DNA of 64,000 bases from Rhodomicrobium lacus (GCF_003992725.1 NZ_RZNF01000002.1:434001-498000); one strand, 5' to 3'. Counted from the stretch's first letter, positions 51,840 to 60,696 are shown. Program-made: numbers and translations. Notes: generated from the letters alone by a model not told the origin.

Positions 51840-52604
51840 TCAGGCTGCGCTGCCGGCGCGGCGCCCTTTCTCTGCGCGAAGCGCTTCGCCCTCAAGCAGC
51901 GCCTCCATGGCCGGCCCCGTAGTGCGACGCGCGATCTCGATGAGCGGCACTCCTAGCTCGCGGGCGAGGCCCCGCGCAACCGGCAGAGCCGTCGACCGCT
52001 TGCCATCCAGCATGAAGGACAGCATGCTCTTCGACACGCACACCCGCTCGGCGAGTTCGGTGAAGCTCTTGATCCCGGCCGCAGTCATCCTTGCTTCGAA
52101 CCAATCGCGGGCCCAGCCGTCTACCGGCATCTGCCAGGCCTTGCGCTCCAGGTCCATGATCCGGTTCTCAAGGCCAACAGCATAGTCGGTGGTTGAAAGC
52201 ATCAAGCGCTTCAAGGCGAGCACTTCGTCCGCGAGGGGCAGTTCGCCCCGGCGCGGCTCCTCGGCCTGGCGGGCGCTGTATGAGCCCGTCTTGCGAATCG
52301 ATGGCAGAACTTCCGACGTGACCCACTTCTTGAAGCGCTTGGCGCTCTCTTTGCGGCTCGTGAGGATCAGACTGTAAAGGCCGGACTCGTTGATGACGGT
52401 CATCTGCTGCACGCCGCCAGGGGTGTGCATAGTAAGCACATCCTTCTCGTCCGCATCCAAGCGGCGGTTGGCGCTGGCGGCCTGCGCGATCTCCAGCACG
52501 CAGCACACGTCGGCGAGCACGAACCACGGATTGGCATCGCGGTTGATGATGCGAACGTTTTTCCCCTCAAAATCGAACGGCACGATTGCGTTGCCGGTGT
52601 TCAT
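51840..52604 (-). CDS. Antirepressor: BRO-N domain fused to repressor-type HTH
   Basis: A 254-residue phage antirepressor. The N-terminal ~110 residues are a BRO-N domain (VPFDFEGKNVRIINRDANPW, FVLADVCCVLEIAQ, MTVINESGLYSLILTSRKES). The C-terminal ~80 residues (KSFTELAERVCVSKSMLSFM, LDGKRSTALPVARGLAREL, VPLIEIARRTTGPAM) repeat the DNA-binding domain of the repressor at 31 kb almost residue for residue. It probably disarms the repressor by competing for its operator or by forming mixed dimers. The ATG at 52604 overlaps the preceding gene's stop; the frame upstream to 52679 is not conserved-looking. Confidence 0.88.
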   Translation of the reverse strand: MNTGNAIVPFDFEGKNVRIINRDANPWFVLADVCCVLEIAQAASANRRLDADEKDVLTMHTPGGVQQMTVINESGLYSLILTSRKESAKRFKKWVTSEVLPSIRKTGSYSARQAEEPRRGELPLADEVLALKRLMLSTTDYAVGLENRIMDLERKAWQMPVDGWARDWFEARMTAAGIKSFTELAERVCVSKSMLSFMLDGKRSTALPVARGLARELGVPLIEIARRTTGPAMEALLEGEALRAEKGRRAGSAA

Positions 52605-52819
52605 GCCTCCCTCCCGTCGCGGGTGTTTTCCAGTTTCGCGACGGCGCCGAAGAGGATCTCCGTGGCGAGGTCGATGCATGCCCAGCGGTCCTCATCGGAC
52701 GCGCGGCTTTCGAGGGTGGTCAGCAGCAAATTCGCGACGCGGTGGAGCGATTCAAGGGGATCGCCAAGCAGAGGCGCCGCTTCACGATGTTCAGAAGGGA
52801 TTGCGAGTGAAATTGCCAT
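52601..52819 (-). CDS. Small phage protein before antirepressor, unknown
   Basis: A 72-residue protein (MAISLAIPSEHREAAPLLGD; LLTTLESRASDEDRWACIDL). Helical, no family recognised. It precedes the antirepressor in one transcript with a four-base overlap of start and stop. Likely a small regulator of the lysis/lysogeny choice. Confidence 0.55.
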   Translation of the reverse strand: MAISLAIPSEHREAAPLLGDPLESLHRVANLLLTTLESRASDEDRWACIDLATEILFGAVAKLENTRDGREA

Positions 52820-53575
52820 TGGAGGCTCCTAGTGTTGTTGAAGCGATCCTCCACCTTGTTGAAGAGGGGGAAGACCGGGTGGTTCAACACCGTCACTAGG
52901 CACGGCCCACGGCTTTCCCCTTGCGGGTATTGTATGGCCGCAGACACCCGGCCATAGGCGAACAGCCTCCAAGCGAGGAGGTGTTGCAATTCCCATGGGC
53001 ACGAAAAAACCGCGATAAACTGACGGGCGCGGCTCCGCCTAGTGTAAGAAGGTGTGTTGAGCACCGCCAACAACATAGGCTCTGATCCTCGCACTCGTCA
53101 ACGGGCAACGACCTACCAGCGCGCCCGCTTGGAAGACGAGTATCAAAACTATTCACATCATGTCAACGAACGCGTTTGCAAATGCTCCGTCCCTACGCTT
53201 GTCCCGCCCTTTGTCCCGGCCATTTCTGGTATTAAAGCGTTGATTTATATTGATTTTTTATATTGTGGCTCAGGGGTGGGACGCGGGACGCCAAAAACCA
53301 TGCCCTCATGACGCGCGACGCGCATGTGCGGGCGCATGCCCGCGCGCGAGCGCCCACGCACACGAGGCGTATATTTTGGCGTCCCACCGTCCCACTACGC
53401 TTTCCCCTATTATATTATATATTAAAATCAATAGTTTAATAATAATAGGGGTCGGGACAAGGGGTGGGACAAAGGGTGGGACGCTAAATTCTCGCTGTCC
53501 CACCGTTGACATTGTGAAAACGATGCTGGCACATTTGAGCGCGCAATTCGAATCGCGCCTCAAAGGATCACGGCC
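52820..53575. other. Non-coding region between regulation and structure genes
   Basis: No gene is convincing in this 755-base stretch. The left 250 bases should hold the leftward promoter of the antirepressor operon. From about 53185 to 53510 the sequence is a dense set of GGGAC/GTCCC elements, large inverted repeats and an A/T-rich palindrome (listed separately). A promoter for the rightward structural genes must be near 53500-53560. Confidence 0.6.
53185..53510. promoter_or_regulatory. Clustered GGGAC elements, origin-like or operator array
   Basis: About eleven copies of the core GGGAC (as GTGGGAC or GTCCCAC) occur on both strands. Two long arms, 53276-53297 and 53374-53395, are near-perfect inverted copies. 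A 10-bp-arm palindrome with CCCCTATTAT / ATAATAGGGG (53404-53451) encloses an A/T-rich core. Direct iteron-like copies follow at 53453-53481. This resembles a replication origin with iterons and an unwinding element, or a multi-site operator. Confidence 0.45.
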
Positions 53576-53767
53576 ATGAACCTCGACCAGCTGCTCTCCC
53601 GCATCCAATCCCTTGGCGCCCCGAACAGGGAACGCGCCGCCCTGATCACCGTCGTCGGTCTTGGCGCTTACACCGGCGGTCTCGTCGGCTATGTGCTCGC
53701 CGGCATCGCGGTCGGGCTGCTCGTCGCCGATGCGCTCACCGATGACGAACCGGCGAAGGTGGAGTAA
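53576..53767 (+). CDS. Small membrane protein of structural operon
   Basis: A 63-residue protein with a single transmembrane segment (AYTGGLVGYVLAGIAVGLLV) and an acidic tail (DALTDDEPAKVE). It opens the rightward structural operon. Small membrane proteins at this place in phages can be holin-like or head-assembly factors; the sequence does not decide. Confidence 0.6.
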   Translation: MNLDQLLSRIQSLGAPNRERAALITVVGLGAYTGGLVGYVLAGIAVGLLVADALTDDEPAKVE

Positions 53768-53772
53768 CGACC

Positions 53773-54108
53773 ATGAAGGCAGTCATCACCCGCAAGATGG
53801 TCGTCGCCGATGACACCGGCTCGCCACGCCAGTTTGCCCCCACGAAGGACACGCCGTTCGTGGAAATCTCCGACGCGGTCTACCGTCGCCTCAAGCGGGC
53901 AGGGGCTGCCGAAATCTATCGCGGCGAGCTCACGGTCGTCGGGACCGAGCAGCAAGCCCCGACCGAGGAGCCGAAGGCCGACGCCATCGACCTCGACAGG
54001 GCCACCAAGGCTGAACTCGTCGAACACGCCAAGGCCAAGGGCATCGAGGTCAACCCGACCGACACCAAGGCCACGATCCTCGCGGCCATCGAAGGGAAGG
54101 CCGCGTAA
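53773..54108 (+). CDS. Phage protein with HeH/LEM-like C-terminus
   Basis: A 111-residue protein. The C-terminal ~35 residues (DLDRATKAELVEHAKAKGIE, NPTDTKATILAAIEG) form an HeH/SAP-like helix-extended-helix, a DNA-binding fold. The N-terminal ~60 residues are beta-like and not recognised. It sits between the small membrane protein and a tail protein, so a structural or DNA-bridging role fits. Confidence 0.65.
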   Translation: MKAVITRKMVVADDTGSPRQFAPTKDTPFVEISDAVYRRLKRAGAAEIYRGELTVVGTEQQAPTEEPKADAIDLDRATKAELVEHAKAKGIEVNPTDTKATILAAIEGKAA

Positions 54109-54686
54109 TGTCCTCGCTCGTCATCAGGGTCGATTGGGAGACTGCCGAAGTCCGCGCCCTGATGGCGAAACTGCAAGAGCCGCGCCTCAGCCGCGCGCTC
54201 TCGGTCGCGGTCAACAACAGCGCGAGGCAGGTGCAGCGGTTCGCGGCCAGCCTCATCGCCAAGCAGCTTTCGATCAAGCTTGCTCGCGCCAGGCGCGGCA
54301 TCTGGATCATGCCCTATTCGCGCCCAGAAACGCTCACGGCAACTGTGCGAGGCAGCAAAAGCCAGATCCCGCTCAAGGCGTTCAAGGCCAAGGAGACGCC
54401 CGCAGGCGTGGTGGCGTCGATCTGGGGGCAGAAAAAATTATACCCCGGGGCGTTTATCCGAGGGGGGAGGTTTCCCGCGCGTGTGCCCCTCCAAATGGGC
54501 GAGCACGTTTTCAAGCGCGCCGGGTCCAGGCGTTTCCCGATCAGGAAGGAAGCGGGCGCATCCATCGCCGAAGCCTTCGTCCAGGACGCGATCACCAAAG
54601 CGCTTGTGGCGCAAGGCCAGGAGCGCCTCATGGCGAACATCAAGCGCCAGCTTGATCGCTACTCACGCAGCCGAGGCCGGTCATGA
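54108..54686 (+). CDS. Phage minor tail protein, gpZ-like
   Basis: A 192-residue basic protein resembling prophage minor tail protein Z: LSRALSVAVNNSARQVQRFA, KQLSIKLARARRG, VVASIWGQKKLYPGAFIRG, AGSRRFPIRKEAGASIAEAF. Its gene lies before the terminase genes rather than among the tail genes, an unusual location. It overlaps its upstream neighbour by one base and the next by four. Confidence 0.7.
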   Translation: MSSLVIRVDWETAEVRALMAKLQEPRLSRALSVAVNNSARQVQRFAASLIAKQLSIKLARARRGIWIMPYSRPETLTATVRGSKSQIPLKAFKAKETPAGVVASIWGQKKLYPGAFIRGGRFPARVPLQMGEHVFKRAGSRRFPIRKEAGASIAEAFVQDAITKALVAQGQERLMANIKRQLDRYSRSRGRS

Positions 54687-54850
54687 GCCCTGCCACACAC
54701 CGCGTCGCTCGCCTCGAAGCCCTCCGCGCCCGCTCGCTCGACCGCCGCGCCAGGCTCGCTCTCCGCAAAAATTTCGCGCGGCTCTCGGTTCTAGGTTCTT
54801 CCCGAGGGGGGCGGGAAGGCGGGGGCCATGGCGGCGCGGGACTTCGCTAG
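54683..54850 (+). CDS. Short basic phage ORF, unknown
   Basis: A 55-residue frame beginning MSPATHRVARLEALRARSLD at an ATGA overlap with the tail protein stop. Very Arg-rich, then a Gly-rich end. The overlap and the clean start suggest it is real, but no family is recognised and the G/C-rich end may be a read-through artefact. Confidence 0.4.
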   Translation: MSPATHRVARLEALRARSLDRRARLALRKNFARLSVLGSSRGGREGGGHGGAGLR

Positions 54851-54993
54851 CGACAGAACCACCAAAACGCCTGTGAATTCAGCCGTATCTGACTGTTTGC
54901 CGCGATGAAAGAGTACGCACAGCAATTTCACGGAATGCCGCCGAAGCGAAAGCGTGTTGACTGCTTGTCGACGAGTGGCGGAGAAGATCAGGC

Positions 54994-55560
54994 GTGGCAA
55001 ATCACAAACAGCGGCGAGGCATAGCAGTCTACGCTTTCGCGAAGAAGATGGGCGTGGCCGATAACGCGGTGCGGTCGCGTATCCGCAGCGGGCGTCTCGC
55101 CGAGGCGGTGTATGACGACGGTTCGCTGAACGAAGAGCTGGCGACACGGCTCTGGAAGCGAGAACCGCCGAAAGAGCGCAAGCGTCGCCTCGTGCCGCCG
55201 TCCGAACGCACGGCCCGCATCGCGGATGAGGCGAACGACGCGGCAGGCGAGTTCGAGCTGAAGCTCCAGCGCATGCGTGTCGCGCTCGAAAAGGAGACGC
55301 TCGAACTCGAGAAGCTGAAGCGCAGTACGGTCGACCGCGAAGAAGTCCGCCGCGCGGCTCGTGCTTTCGGGCGAGCCCACCGCGACCAGATGCTGAACTT
55401 CGCGAACCGCTTCGGACCTGGGATCGCCGCCGCCGCCGGATGCGATGCAGCGACGCTGATCGGCCTGATCGACGCTCGCATGCGTGACGCGCTCCTCGAA
55501 TCGGTCGGCATCCCGGTGCCGTTTCATGAGCCGGATGATCCCGCTCTCGGTGGCGAATGA
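54994..55560 (+). CDS. Terminase small subunit, Nu1-like
   Basis: A 188-residue protein. N-terminal HTH: VYAFAKKMGVADNAVRSRIR, followed by RLAEAVYDDGSLNEELATRL. After a basic linker a long helix (ANDAAGEFELKLQRMRVALE, KETLELEKLKRSTVDREEVR) matches small terminases of the Nu1 type. It recognises the packaging site and recruits the large subunit, whose gene starts four bases before this one ends (ATGA). Confidence 0.75.
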   Translation: MANHKQRRGIAVYAFAKKMGVADNAVRSRIRSGRLAEAVYDDGSLNEELATRLWKREPPKERKRRLVPPSERTARIADEANDAAGEFELKLQRMRVALEKETLELEKLKRSTVDREEVRRAARAFGRAHRDQMLNFANRFGPGIAAAAGCDAATLIGLIDARMRDALLESVGIPVPFHEPDDPALGGE

Positions 55561-57551
55561 CGGACGAACCGGAAGTCTGCGGTTCCGAGCTCTTCACCTT
55601 CGCGGCCTACGAGGCGCGCCAGCCGGACCCGCCCTATACCGTCTCGGAGTGGGCCGACCGCAATCGGCACCTCTCTACGGTCGCGAGCGCGGAGCCGGGG
55701 CTGTGGCGAACGGCCCGCACACCCTACCTGCGCGAGATCATGGACAACCTGTCTGCCTACTCGCCGATTGAGCGCACCGTGGTGATGAAGGGCGCCCAGG
55801 TCGGTTTCTCCGAGGCAGGGCTGAACTTCATGGGCTATGCCATCCAGCACAGCCCTGGCCCGGCGCTTTACGTCATGCCCACCGTGGAGACGGTGAAGAA
55901 GCTGTCGAAGACCCGTCTCGACCCGATGATCGAAGCGAGCCCCGCTCTCAGCGCTCGGATCAATCCGGCCCGGGCGCGCGATAGCGGCAACACGATGTAC
56001 TCGAAGGAGTTCGATGGCGGCGTGCTGCTGCTGACGGGCGCGAACAGTGCGGCAGGCCTGCGCTCGATGCCGATCCGCTTCCTTGTGCTCGACGAGGTGG
56101 ACGCCTATCCCGCGAGCGTGGACGAGGAGGGCGATCCGGTCATGCTGGCGATCAAGCGCACGGCGAACTTCGTGCGCCGGAAGATCTTCATGCTGTCCAC
56201 GCCCGCAAACAAGGACACGTCGCGTATCGGCAAGGAGTTCCGGCGGGGCGATCAGCGCTACTACAACGTGCCATGCGACGCGTGCGGCGTGTTGCAGCCG
56301 ATCGTCTGGGCGCAGATCAAGTGGCCGGCGGGCGAGCCCGACAAGGCGACTTTCCACTGCGCGCATTGCGGCCATCGCCATGAAGAGCACCGCAAGGGCG
56401 CGCTTATGGACGAGGCGCGCGGAGCCTGCTGGATACCGACCGCAGACAACGCGCGGGCGAACTTGCGCTCCTATCACCTCTCGGCGCTCTACTCGCCCTG
56501 GTACACCTGGGCCGAATGCGCCCATGACTTCATCGCCGCAAAGGACGATCCGGCTCTCTTGCAGCCGTTCGTGAACACGGTGCTCGGTGAGGAATGGGAA
56601 GACAAGACCGGCGAAAAGGCGGATCCGGCCACGCTGTTCGGCAAGCGCGAAGAGTACGAGTTGCTACCGGCTCGGGCGGCGCTCGTCACGGCGGGCGTGG
56701 ACGTGCAGCCCGACCGTCTCGAATGTGAGGTCGTCGCCTGGGGCCGCGATGAGGAAAGCTGGAACATCGACTATCAGGTGTTCGCTGGCGATCCTTCCTC
56801 GAACGAGGTTTGGGATCAGCTCGACGAGTATCTGCAAAAGCGATGGCCTCATCCGGCCTTCGACAACGGCATGCGGATCTCTGCGACCGCGGTGGACACC
56901 GGCGGCGCGAACACGCTGTCGGCGTATGCCTTCGTGCGCCCACGTGAGGGCCGCCGGATCTGGGCGATCAAGGGCATGGCCGGGCGCCGCCCGATCTGGC
57001 CGAAGCGGCCGAGCCGAAACAACAAGGGGAAAGTGAACCTCTACGTGATCGGCGTGGACGGCGCGAAGGAAGTCATCATGGCGCGCCTTGCGAAAGCCGG
57101 GCCCGGCGCGCACGGCGCCGGCGCATGCCATTTCCATATGGAGCGCGATCAGGAGTATTTCGACCAGCTGACGGCGGAGCGGCGCGTGACCCGCTACCAC
57201 AAGGGCTTCCGGATCATCGAATGGACGAAGCCCGATCACGCCCGCAACGAGGCGCTCGACTGCCGCGTCTATGCCTATGCGGCGCTGAATGGGCTCATCA
57301 TCGCAGGCTTCAGCCTGAACAGGGAGGCGAACCGCATCGAGGCTCTGCTTGCCGAGCGCGGCGTTGAGCTTCCGCAGCCGTCGGTGTCTCCGCTCGTTGA
57401 ACTCGCCGAGAACATGCAGGCGGTCGTGACGGCGCTGAGTGCAGCCGAGCAGCCCGCTCAAGAACCCGCAATGCCGAAGCCCCCGCCTCCTGCGATAAAG
57501 CGCAAGCGGCGGCGCGTCATCGTGAGCCCGTATATGCACGCCGTCCGATGA
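55557..57551 (+). CDS. Terminase large subunit, GpA family
   Basis: A 664-residue packaging ATPase/nuclease. ATPase: Walker A-like MKGAQVGFSEAGLNF (near residue 77), Walker B VLDEVDAYP (near 178), then IFMLSTPANKD (motif III). A zinc-binding region CDACGVLQPIVW with HCAHCGHRHEEH follows. Nuclease domain: ALVTAGVDVQPDRLECEVVA with its Asp, TAVDTGGANTLS, and DQLTAERRVTRYHKG further on. It is the lambda gpA type that cuts cohesive or packaging ends. Confidence 0.95.
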   Translation: MTDEPEVCGSELFTFAAYEARQPDPPYTVSEWADRNRHLSTVASAEPGLWRTARTPYLREIMDNLSAYSPIERTVVMKGAQVGFSEAGLNFMGYAIQHSPGPALYVMPTVETVKKLSKTRLDPMIEASPALSARINPARARDSGNTMYSKEFDGGVLLLTGANSAAGLRSMPIRFLVLDEVDAYPASVDEEGDPVMLAIKRTANFVRRKIFMLSTPANKDTSRIGKEFRRGDQRYYNVPCDACGVLQPIVWAQIKWPAGEPDKATFHCAHCGHRHEEHRKGALMDEARGACWIPTADNARANLRSYHLSALYSPWYTWAECAHDFIAAKDDPALLQPFVNTVLGEEWEDKTGEKADPATLFGKREEYELLPARAALVTAGVDVQPDRLECEVVAWGRDEESWNIDYQVFAGDPSSNEVWDQLDEYLQKRWPHPAFDNGMRISATAVDTGGANTLSAYAFVRPREGRRIWAIKGMAGRRPIWPKRPSRNNKGKVNLYVIGVDGAKEVIMARLAKAGPGAHGAGACHFHMERDQEYFDQLTAERRVTRYHKGFRIIEWTKPDHARNEALDCRVYAYAALNGLIIAGFSLNREANRIEALLAERGVELPQPSVSPLVELAENMQAVVTALSAAEQPAQEPAMPKPPPPAIKRKRRRVIVSPYMHAVR

Positions 57552-57561
57552 CGGAGGACAC

Positions 57562-57780
57562 GTGGCCGAGACCCTCGAAGAGATGCAGGCGCAGCGCACG
57601 GCCTTGACGAGCGCGCTCCGCACCGGCGCGTTCCAGGTGCGGCACGGCGACAAGCAGGTCACGTATCGCAGCGTGGAGGAAATCAAGAAGGCGCTCGCCG
57701 CTCTGGATGAAGCAATCGCCCTTGTATCCGGCAAGCGGCGCTCGCGCGTGACCTATGTCAACGCACAGCGGGGGTATTAA
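57562..57780 (+). CDS. Head-tail joining protein gpW family
   Basis: A 72-residue protein of the lambda gpW type: FQVRHGDKQVTYRSVEEI and KKALAALDEAIALVSG, ending with a Tyr. It caps the portal between head and tail. GTG start at 57562, 10 bases after the terminase; it ends on the first base of the portal gene start. Confidence 0.8.
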   Translation: MAETLEEMQAQRTALTSALRTGAFQVRHGDKQVTYRSVEEIKKALAALDEAIALVSGKRRSRVTYVNAQRGY

Positions 57781-59270
57781 TGGCCGACCCTTTCACGCTT
57801 TCCGCCGGTGGGCGCAACCCGTCATTCGAGGCGGCAGGGCGTGGGCGCCGACTCTCAGGGTTCAACCCGCCTCGAAACCACGTCAACCGCGCCATCCAGG
57901 CAGCAGGCGATACGATTCTTTCCCGCGCGCGGTGGCTTTATGAGAACGACGGCATTTGCGGCAACGCCGTAGATGAATGGGCTGCCACGGCTGTGGCCGA
58001 GGGTGTAAAGCTGCGCCCCCGCGTGAAGGGCCACAAGGCCAAGGTGAGCGCGCTGCTCGACCTGTTCTGGCGCTGGGCCGAGGAAGCAGACGCGGACGGC
58101 GTGTCGGATTTCTACGGCATGCAAGAGCGGATCGCTCGCGAGGTCTTTCTGGCGGGGGAGTGCTTCGTGCGCATTCGCCATGCGCGGCCCGGAGAAATGG
58201 CGACCGTGCCGTTTCAGTTGCAGATCCTGCCGGCGGAAATGCTCGACCTGTCGTATGAAGGGCCGCCCGAAAACCCGGATCACTATATCCGCATGGGGAT
58301 CGAGTTCGACGCGCGCGGCCGCCGCGTTGCCTATCACTTCTGGCGCTGGAACCCGAACGACTACCAACCCCCGCATATAAGCGCTCTATACGAACGCGTG
58401 CGCGTTCCGGCCGATCAGGTCATTCACGTTTATGAGTCCCGCCAGGGCGGTCAGATCCGGGGCGTACCCCGCGTCGCGCGCGTGCTCGTCAAGACGTTCG
58501 GCTTGGAGGTTTACGACGATGCCGAGCTTGATCGCAAAAAGACGGCGGCATTGTTCACGGCCTTCCTCACCGGACGCGGAGAGCCTCCATTCCATAGCGG
58601 CAATGACGACGATGACGAGGAGATTGCGCCGACCTTCGAGCCTGGCGCGATCGTCGACCTCGGCGAGGACCGGGACGTGAAGTTCTCGACGCCCGCCGAA
58701 GTGGGCGGTTCCTACGAGCCGTTCCAGTATCGGAACATCTTGAAGATCTGCGCGGGACTTGGAATGCCTTACGCCATCGTCTCGGGAGATGTGACGCGCG
58801 GCAATTTCTCGAACGTGCGCACCGCGATCATCCAGTTTCGCCGGCGGGTGAGGCAGTGGCAGTACAACGTGCTGGCCTACCAGCTCAACCGCGTTGTCTG
58901 GCGCACTTTCGTTGACCTTGCCGTCATCTCCGAGGCGATCACGCTGCCGGGTTTCGACAAGCCCGATAGTGGCTGGCTCTATTGCGATTCTCTCATGCCG
59001 CGCATGGAGATGATCGACCCGCTGAAAGACGTTCAGGCCGAGAAGGAAGAGCTGCGCGCTGGCCTCAAGAGCCGCACCATGGCGCTCGCCGAGCGCGGCT
59101 ACGACCGCGAGGATGTGGACGACGAAATCGCCGTCGAGCGCGAGGAAGCCAAGACACGCGGGATCAAGTTCGACATCGAGCACGCCAAAGGCGAGACGCC
59201 AACGGAGCCGGACGAAGAAGCGATAGCGGAGCGCATCCGGGATGAAGGGGGCTACCGTGAGGCGGCTTGA
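57780..59270 (+). CDS. Portal protein, lambda gpB family
   Basis: A 496-residue portal. Seen: ARWLYENDGICGNAVDEWAA, FLAGECFVRIRHARPGEM, PFQLQILPAEMLDL, VIHVYESRQGGQIRGVPRVA and PYAIVSGDVTRGNFSNVRTA, the conserved order of the lambda-type portals. The C-terminal part is acidic and helical (EREEAKTRGIKFDIEHAKGE). It forms the ring at one head vertex. The downstream S49 gene begins 29 bases before its end. Confidence 0.93.
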   Translation: MADPFTLSAGGRNPSFEAAGRGRRLSGFNPPRNHVNRAIQAAGDTILSRARWLYENDGICGNAVDEWAATAVAEGVKLRPRVKGHKAKVSALLDLFWRWAEEADADGVSDFYGMQERIAREVFLAGECFVRIRHARPGEMATVPFQLQILPAEMLDLSYEGPPENPDHYIRMGIEFDARGRRVAYHFWRWNPNDYQPPHISALYERVRVPADQVIHVYESRQGGQIRGVPRVARVLVKTFGLEVYDDAELDRKKTAALFTAFLTGRGEPPFHSGNDDDDEEIAPTFEPGAIVDLGEDRDVKFSTPAEVGGSYEPFQYRNILKICAGLGMPYAIVSGDVTRGNFSNVRTAIIQFRRRVRQWQYNVLAYQLNRVVWRTFVDLAVISEAITLPGFDKPDSGWLYCDSLMPRMEMIDPLKDVQAEKEELRAGLKSRTMALAERGYDREDVDDEIAVEREEAKTRGIKFDIEHAKGETPTEPDEEAIAERIRDEGGYREAA

Positions 59271-60303
59271 TCTCCCTCATCTGGCGGCAACGCTGTTCGA
59301 CACGCCGCACATGATCCGCCGGTCGAAGCTCGACGTCATTCTGGCCGCGGTCGCTCCCAAGCTTCACAGCGGCGCGTTACCGGTCAGGGCTTTTGCTGAC
59401 GAAGACGATTACGGAAGCGAGCCGAACGAGGGCTTCACCGTGCAAAATGGCGTCGCGATCGTCCCTGTCCTGGGCACGCTCGTGCGCCGAGGCTCGTGGC
59501 TCGATGCCGCGTCTGGATTGGCGAGCTATTCCGGGCTGAAGGACTGCGTCGCCGAGGCCCTCGCCGAGCCGGACGTAAAGGCAGTTCTCCTCGAAATCGA
59601 TTCCAACGGGGGCGAAGCCGGCGGCGTGTTCGACCTCGCAGATGAGATCCGAGCCCTCTCGAAGCGCCATCGAAAGCCGGTCTGGGCGCATGCGAACGAA
59701 TGTGCCGCATCGGCGGCCTATGCCATCGCCTGCGCCGCCGATCGGATATGGCTTGCGAGAACGGGCGAGGTTGGAAGCATCGGCGTGATCTGCGCGCATC
59801 TCGACCAGTCGCAGGCAGACGCGAAGGCGGGGCTGCGCTGGACCTTCATCTTTGAGGGCGATCATAAGACGTGGGGCAACCCGCACGAGCCGCTCGACGA
59901 CGAAGCCGAAGCGGCGCTGCAGGCCGACGTGCACGCCCTCTACGAGATGTTCGTTGCCCACGTGGCGCAATATCGTGGAATGACGCCTCAGGCGATCCGC
60001 GATACTCAAGCCGATATGTTCCGGGGAGAAGCGGCCATCACTGCTGGCCTCGCTGACCGGGTAGGAACTTTGGATCAGGCAGTGGCGGCGCTTGTCCGGT
60101 GCGTTGACAATATGTCGACATCCGGAGGGACCGCGATGGCAAGCAAGCGAGGAACGTCATGGCTCGACGCAGGACCGTCAGCGCAGCCCGCCGCCGTGCG
60201 GAGGAACCCAAGCCCGAAGACGAGCTCGAGGACGATCTCCCCGAAAACGAGGCCGAAGGCGAAGACGACGATCCGACCGCCGAAGGCGAAGACGAGGACG
60301 TGA
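59242..60303 (+). CDS. S49-family head maturation protease
   Basis: A 353-residue S49/SppA-like protease, the lambda gpC type that processes scaffold and portal. Seen: NGVAIVPVLGTLVRRGSW, VLLEIDSNGGEAGGVFDLAD, NECAASAAYAIACAADRIWL (nucleophile Ser), TGEVGSIGVICAHLDQSQ and AAITAGLADRVGTLDQAV. The last ~50 residues are read in the same DNA as the next gene's acidic region but in another frame and look non-native, so the real protein may end earlier or join the next frame by a -1 shift. Confidence 0.88.
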   Translation: MKGATVRRLDLPHLAATLFDTPHMIRRSKLDVILAAVAPKLHSGALPVRAFADEDDYGSEPNEGFTVQNGVAIVPVLGTLVRRGSWLDAASGLASYSGLKDCVAEALAEPDVKAVLLEIDSNGGEAGGVFDLADEIRALSKRHRKPVWAHANECAASAAYAIACAADRIWLARTGEVGSIGVICAHLDQSQADAKAGLRWTFIFEGDHKTWGNPHEPLDDEAEAALQADVHALYEMFVAHVAQYRGMTPQAIRDTQADMFRGEAAITAGLADRVGTLDQAVAALVRCVDNMSTSGGTAMASKRGTSWLDAGPSAQPAAVRRNPSPKTSSRTISPKTRPKAKTTIRPPKAKTRT

Positions 60304-60671
60304 ATGCCGAAGGCGAGGACGAGGATCCTTCTGCCGAGGGCGAAGATGACGAGCCCGCGGCTGGAGGCGAGGAAGAGCCGAAGACGAGAAAAGCGAAGGC
60401 CAAGGCTGCACGCACTGAACGCGCGCGCTGCGCCGGCATCACCAACCTTGCCAAGCAGGCCAAGCGCCTCGGAGTGCGTTTCGACGCGGCCAAGGCCATC
60501 GCGAATGGCACGAGCCTCAGTGTGGCGCGAGCGCGCGTGCTCGCCGCAGCGGCTGCGACAGATGCGGGCGAGATCGACACGATCACGCGGCGTGGATCGC
60601 AGGGCGCGACAAGGCGCTCCCTCACGAAAGACGCGAAGCTGGCGACCTGGAAGAAGGCGCTGAAGCGCTGA
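60159..60671 (+). CDS. Acidic scaffold-like protein overlapping S49 gene
   Basis: A 170-residue protein whose first half is acidic with imperfect repeats (EDDLPENEAEGEDDDP, TAEGEDEDVNAEGEDEDP) and whose second half is helical (ERARCAGITNLAKQAKRLG, FDAAKAIANGTSLSVARARV). The C-terminal part matches what is usually the tail of S49 phage proteases. It starts with ATG at 60159 and GAGGA five bases before, and overlaps the S49 gene by 145 bases in the -1 frame. It is either a separate scaffold (Nu3-like) or the frameshifted end of the protease. Confidence 0.75.
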   Translation: MARRRTVSAARRRAEEPKPEDELEDDLPENEAEGEDDDPTAEGEDEDVNAEGEDEDPSAEGEDDEPAAGGEEEPKTRKAKAKAARTERARCAGITNLAKQAKRLGVRFDAAKAIANGTSLSVARARVLAAAAATDAGEIDTITRRGSQGATRRSLTKDAKLATWKKALKR

Positions 60672-60696
60672 GCTACGGCTAAGGGAGATACACGCA

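Noticed and set aside
54108-54686. Holin or lysis gene in early part of structural operon
   Set aside because: The protein is basic and soluble and matches minor tail protein Z by outline, not a lysis protein.
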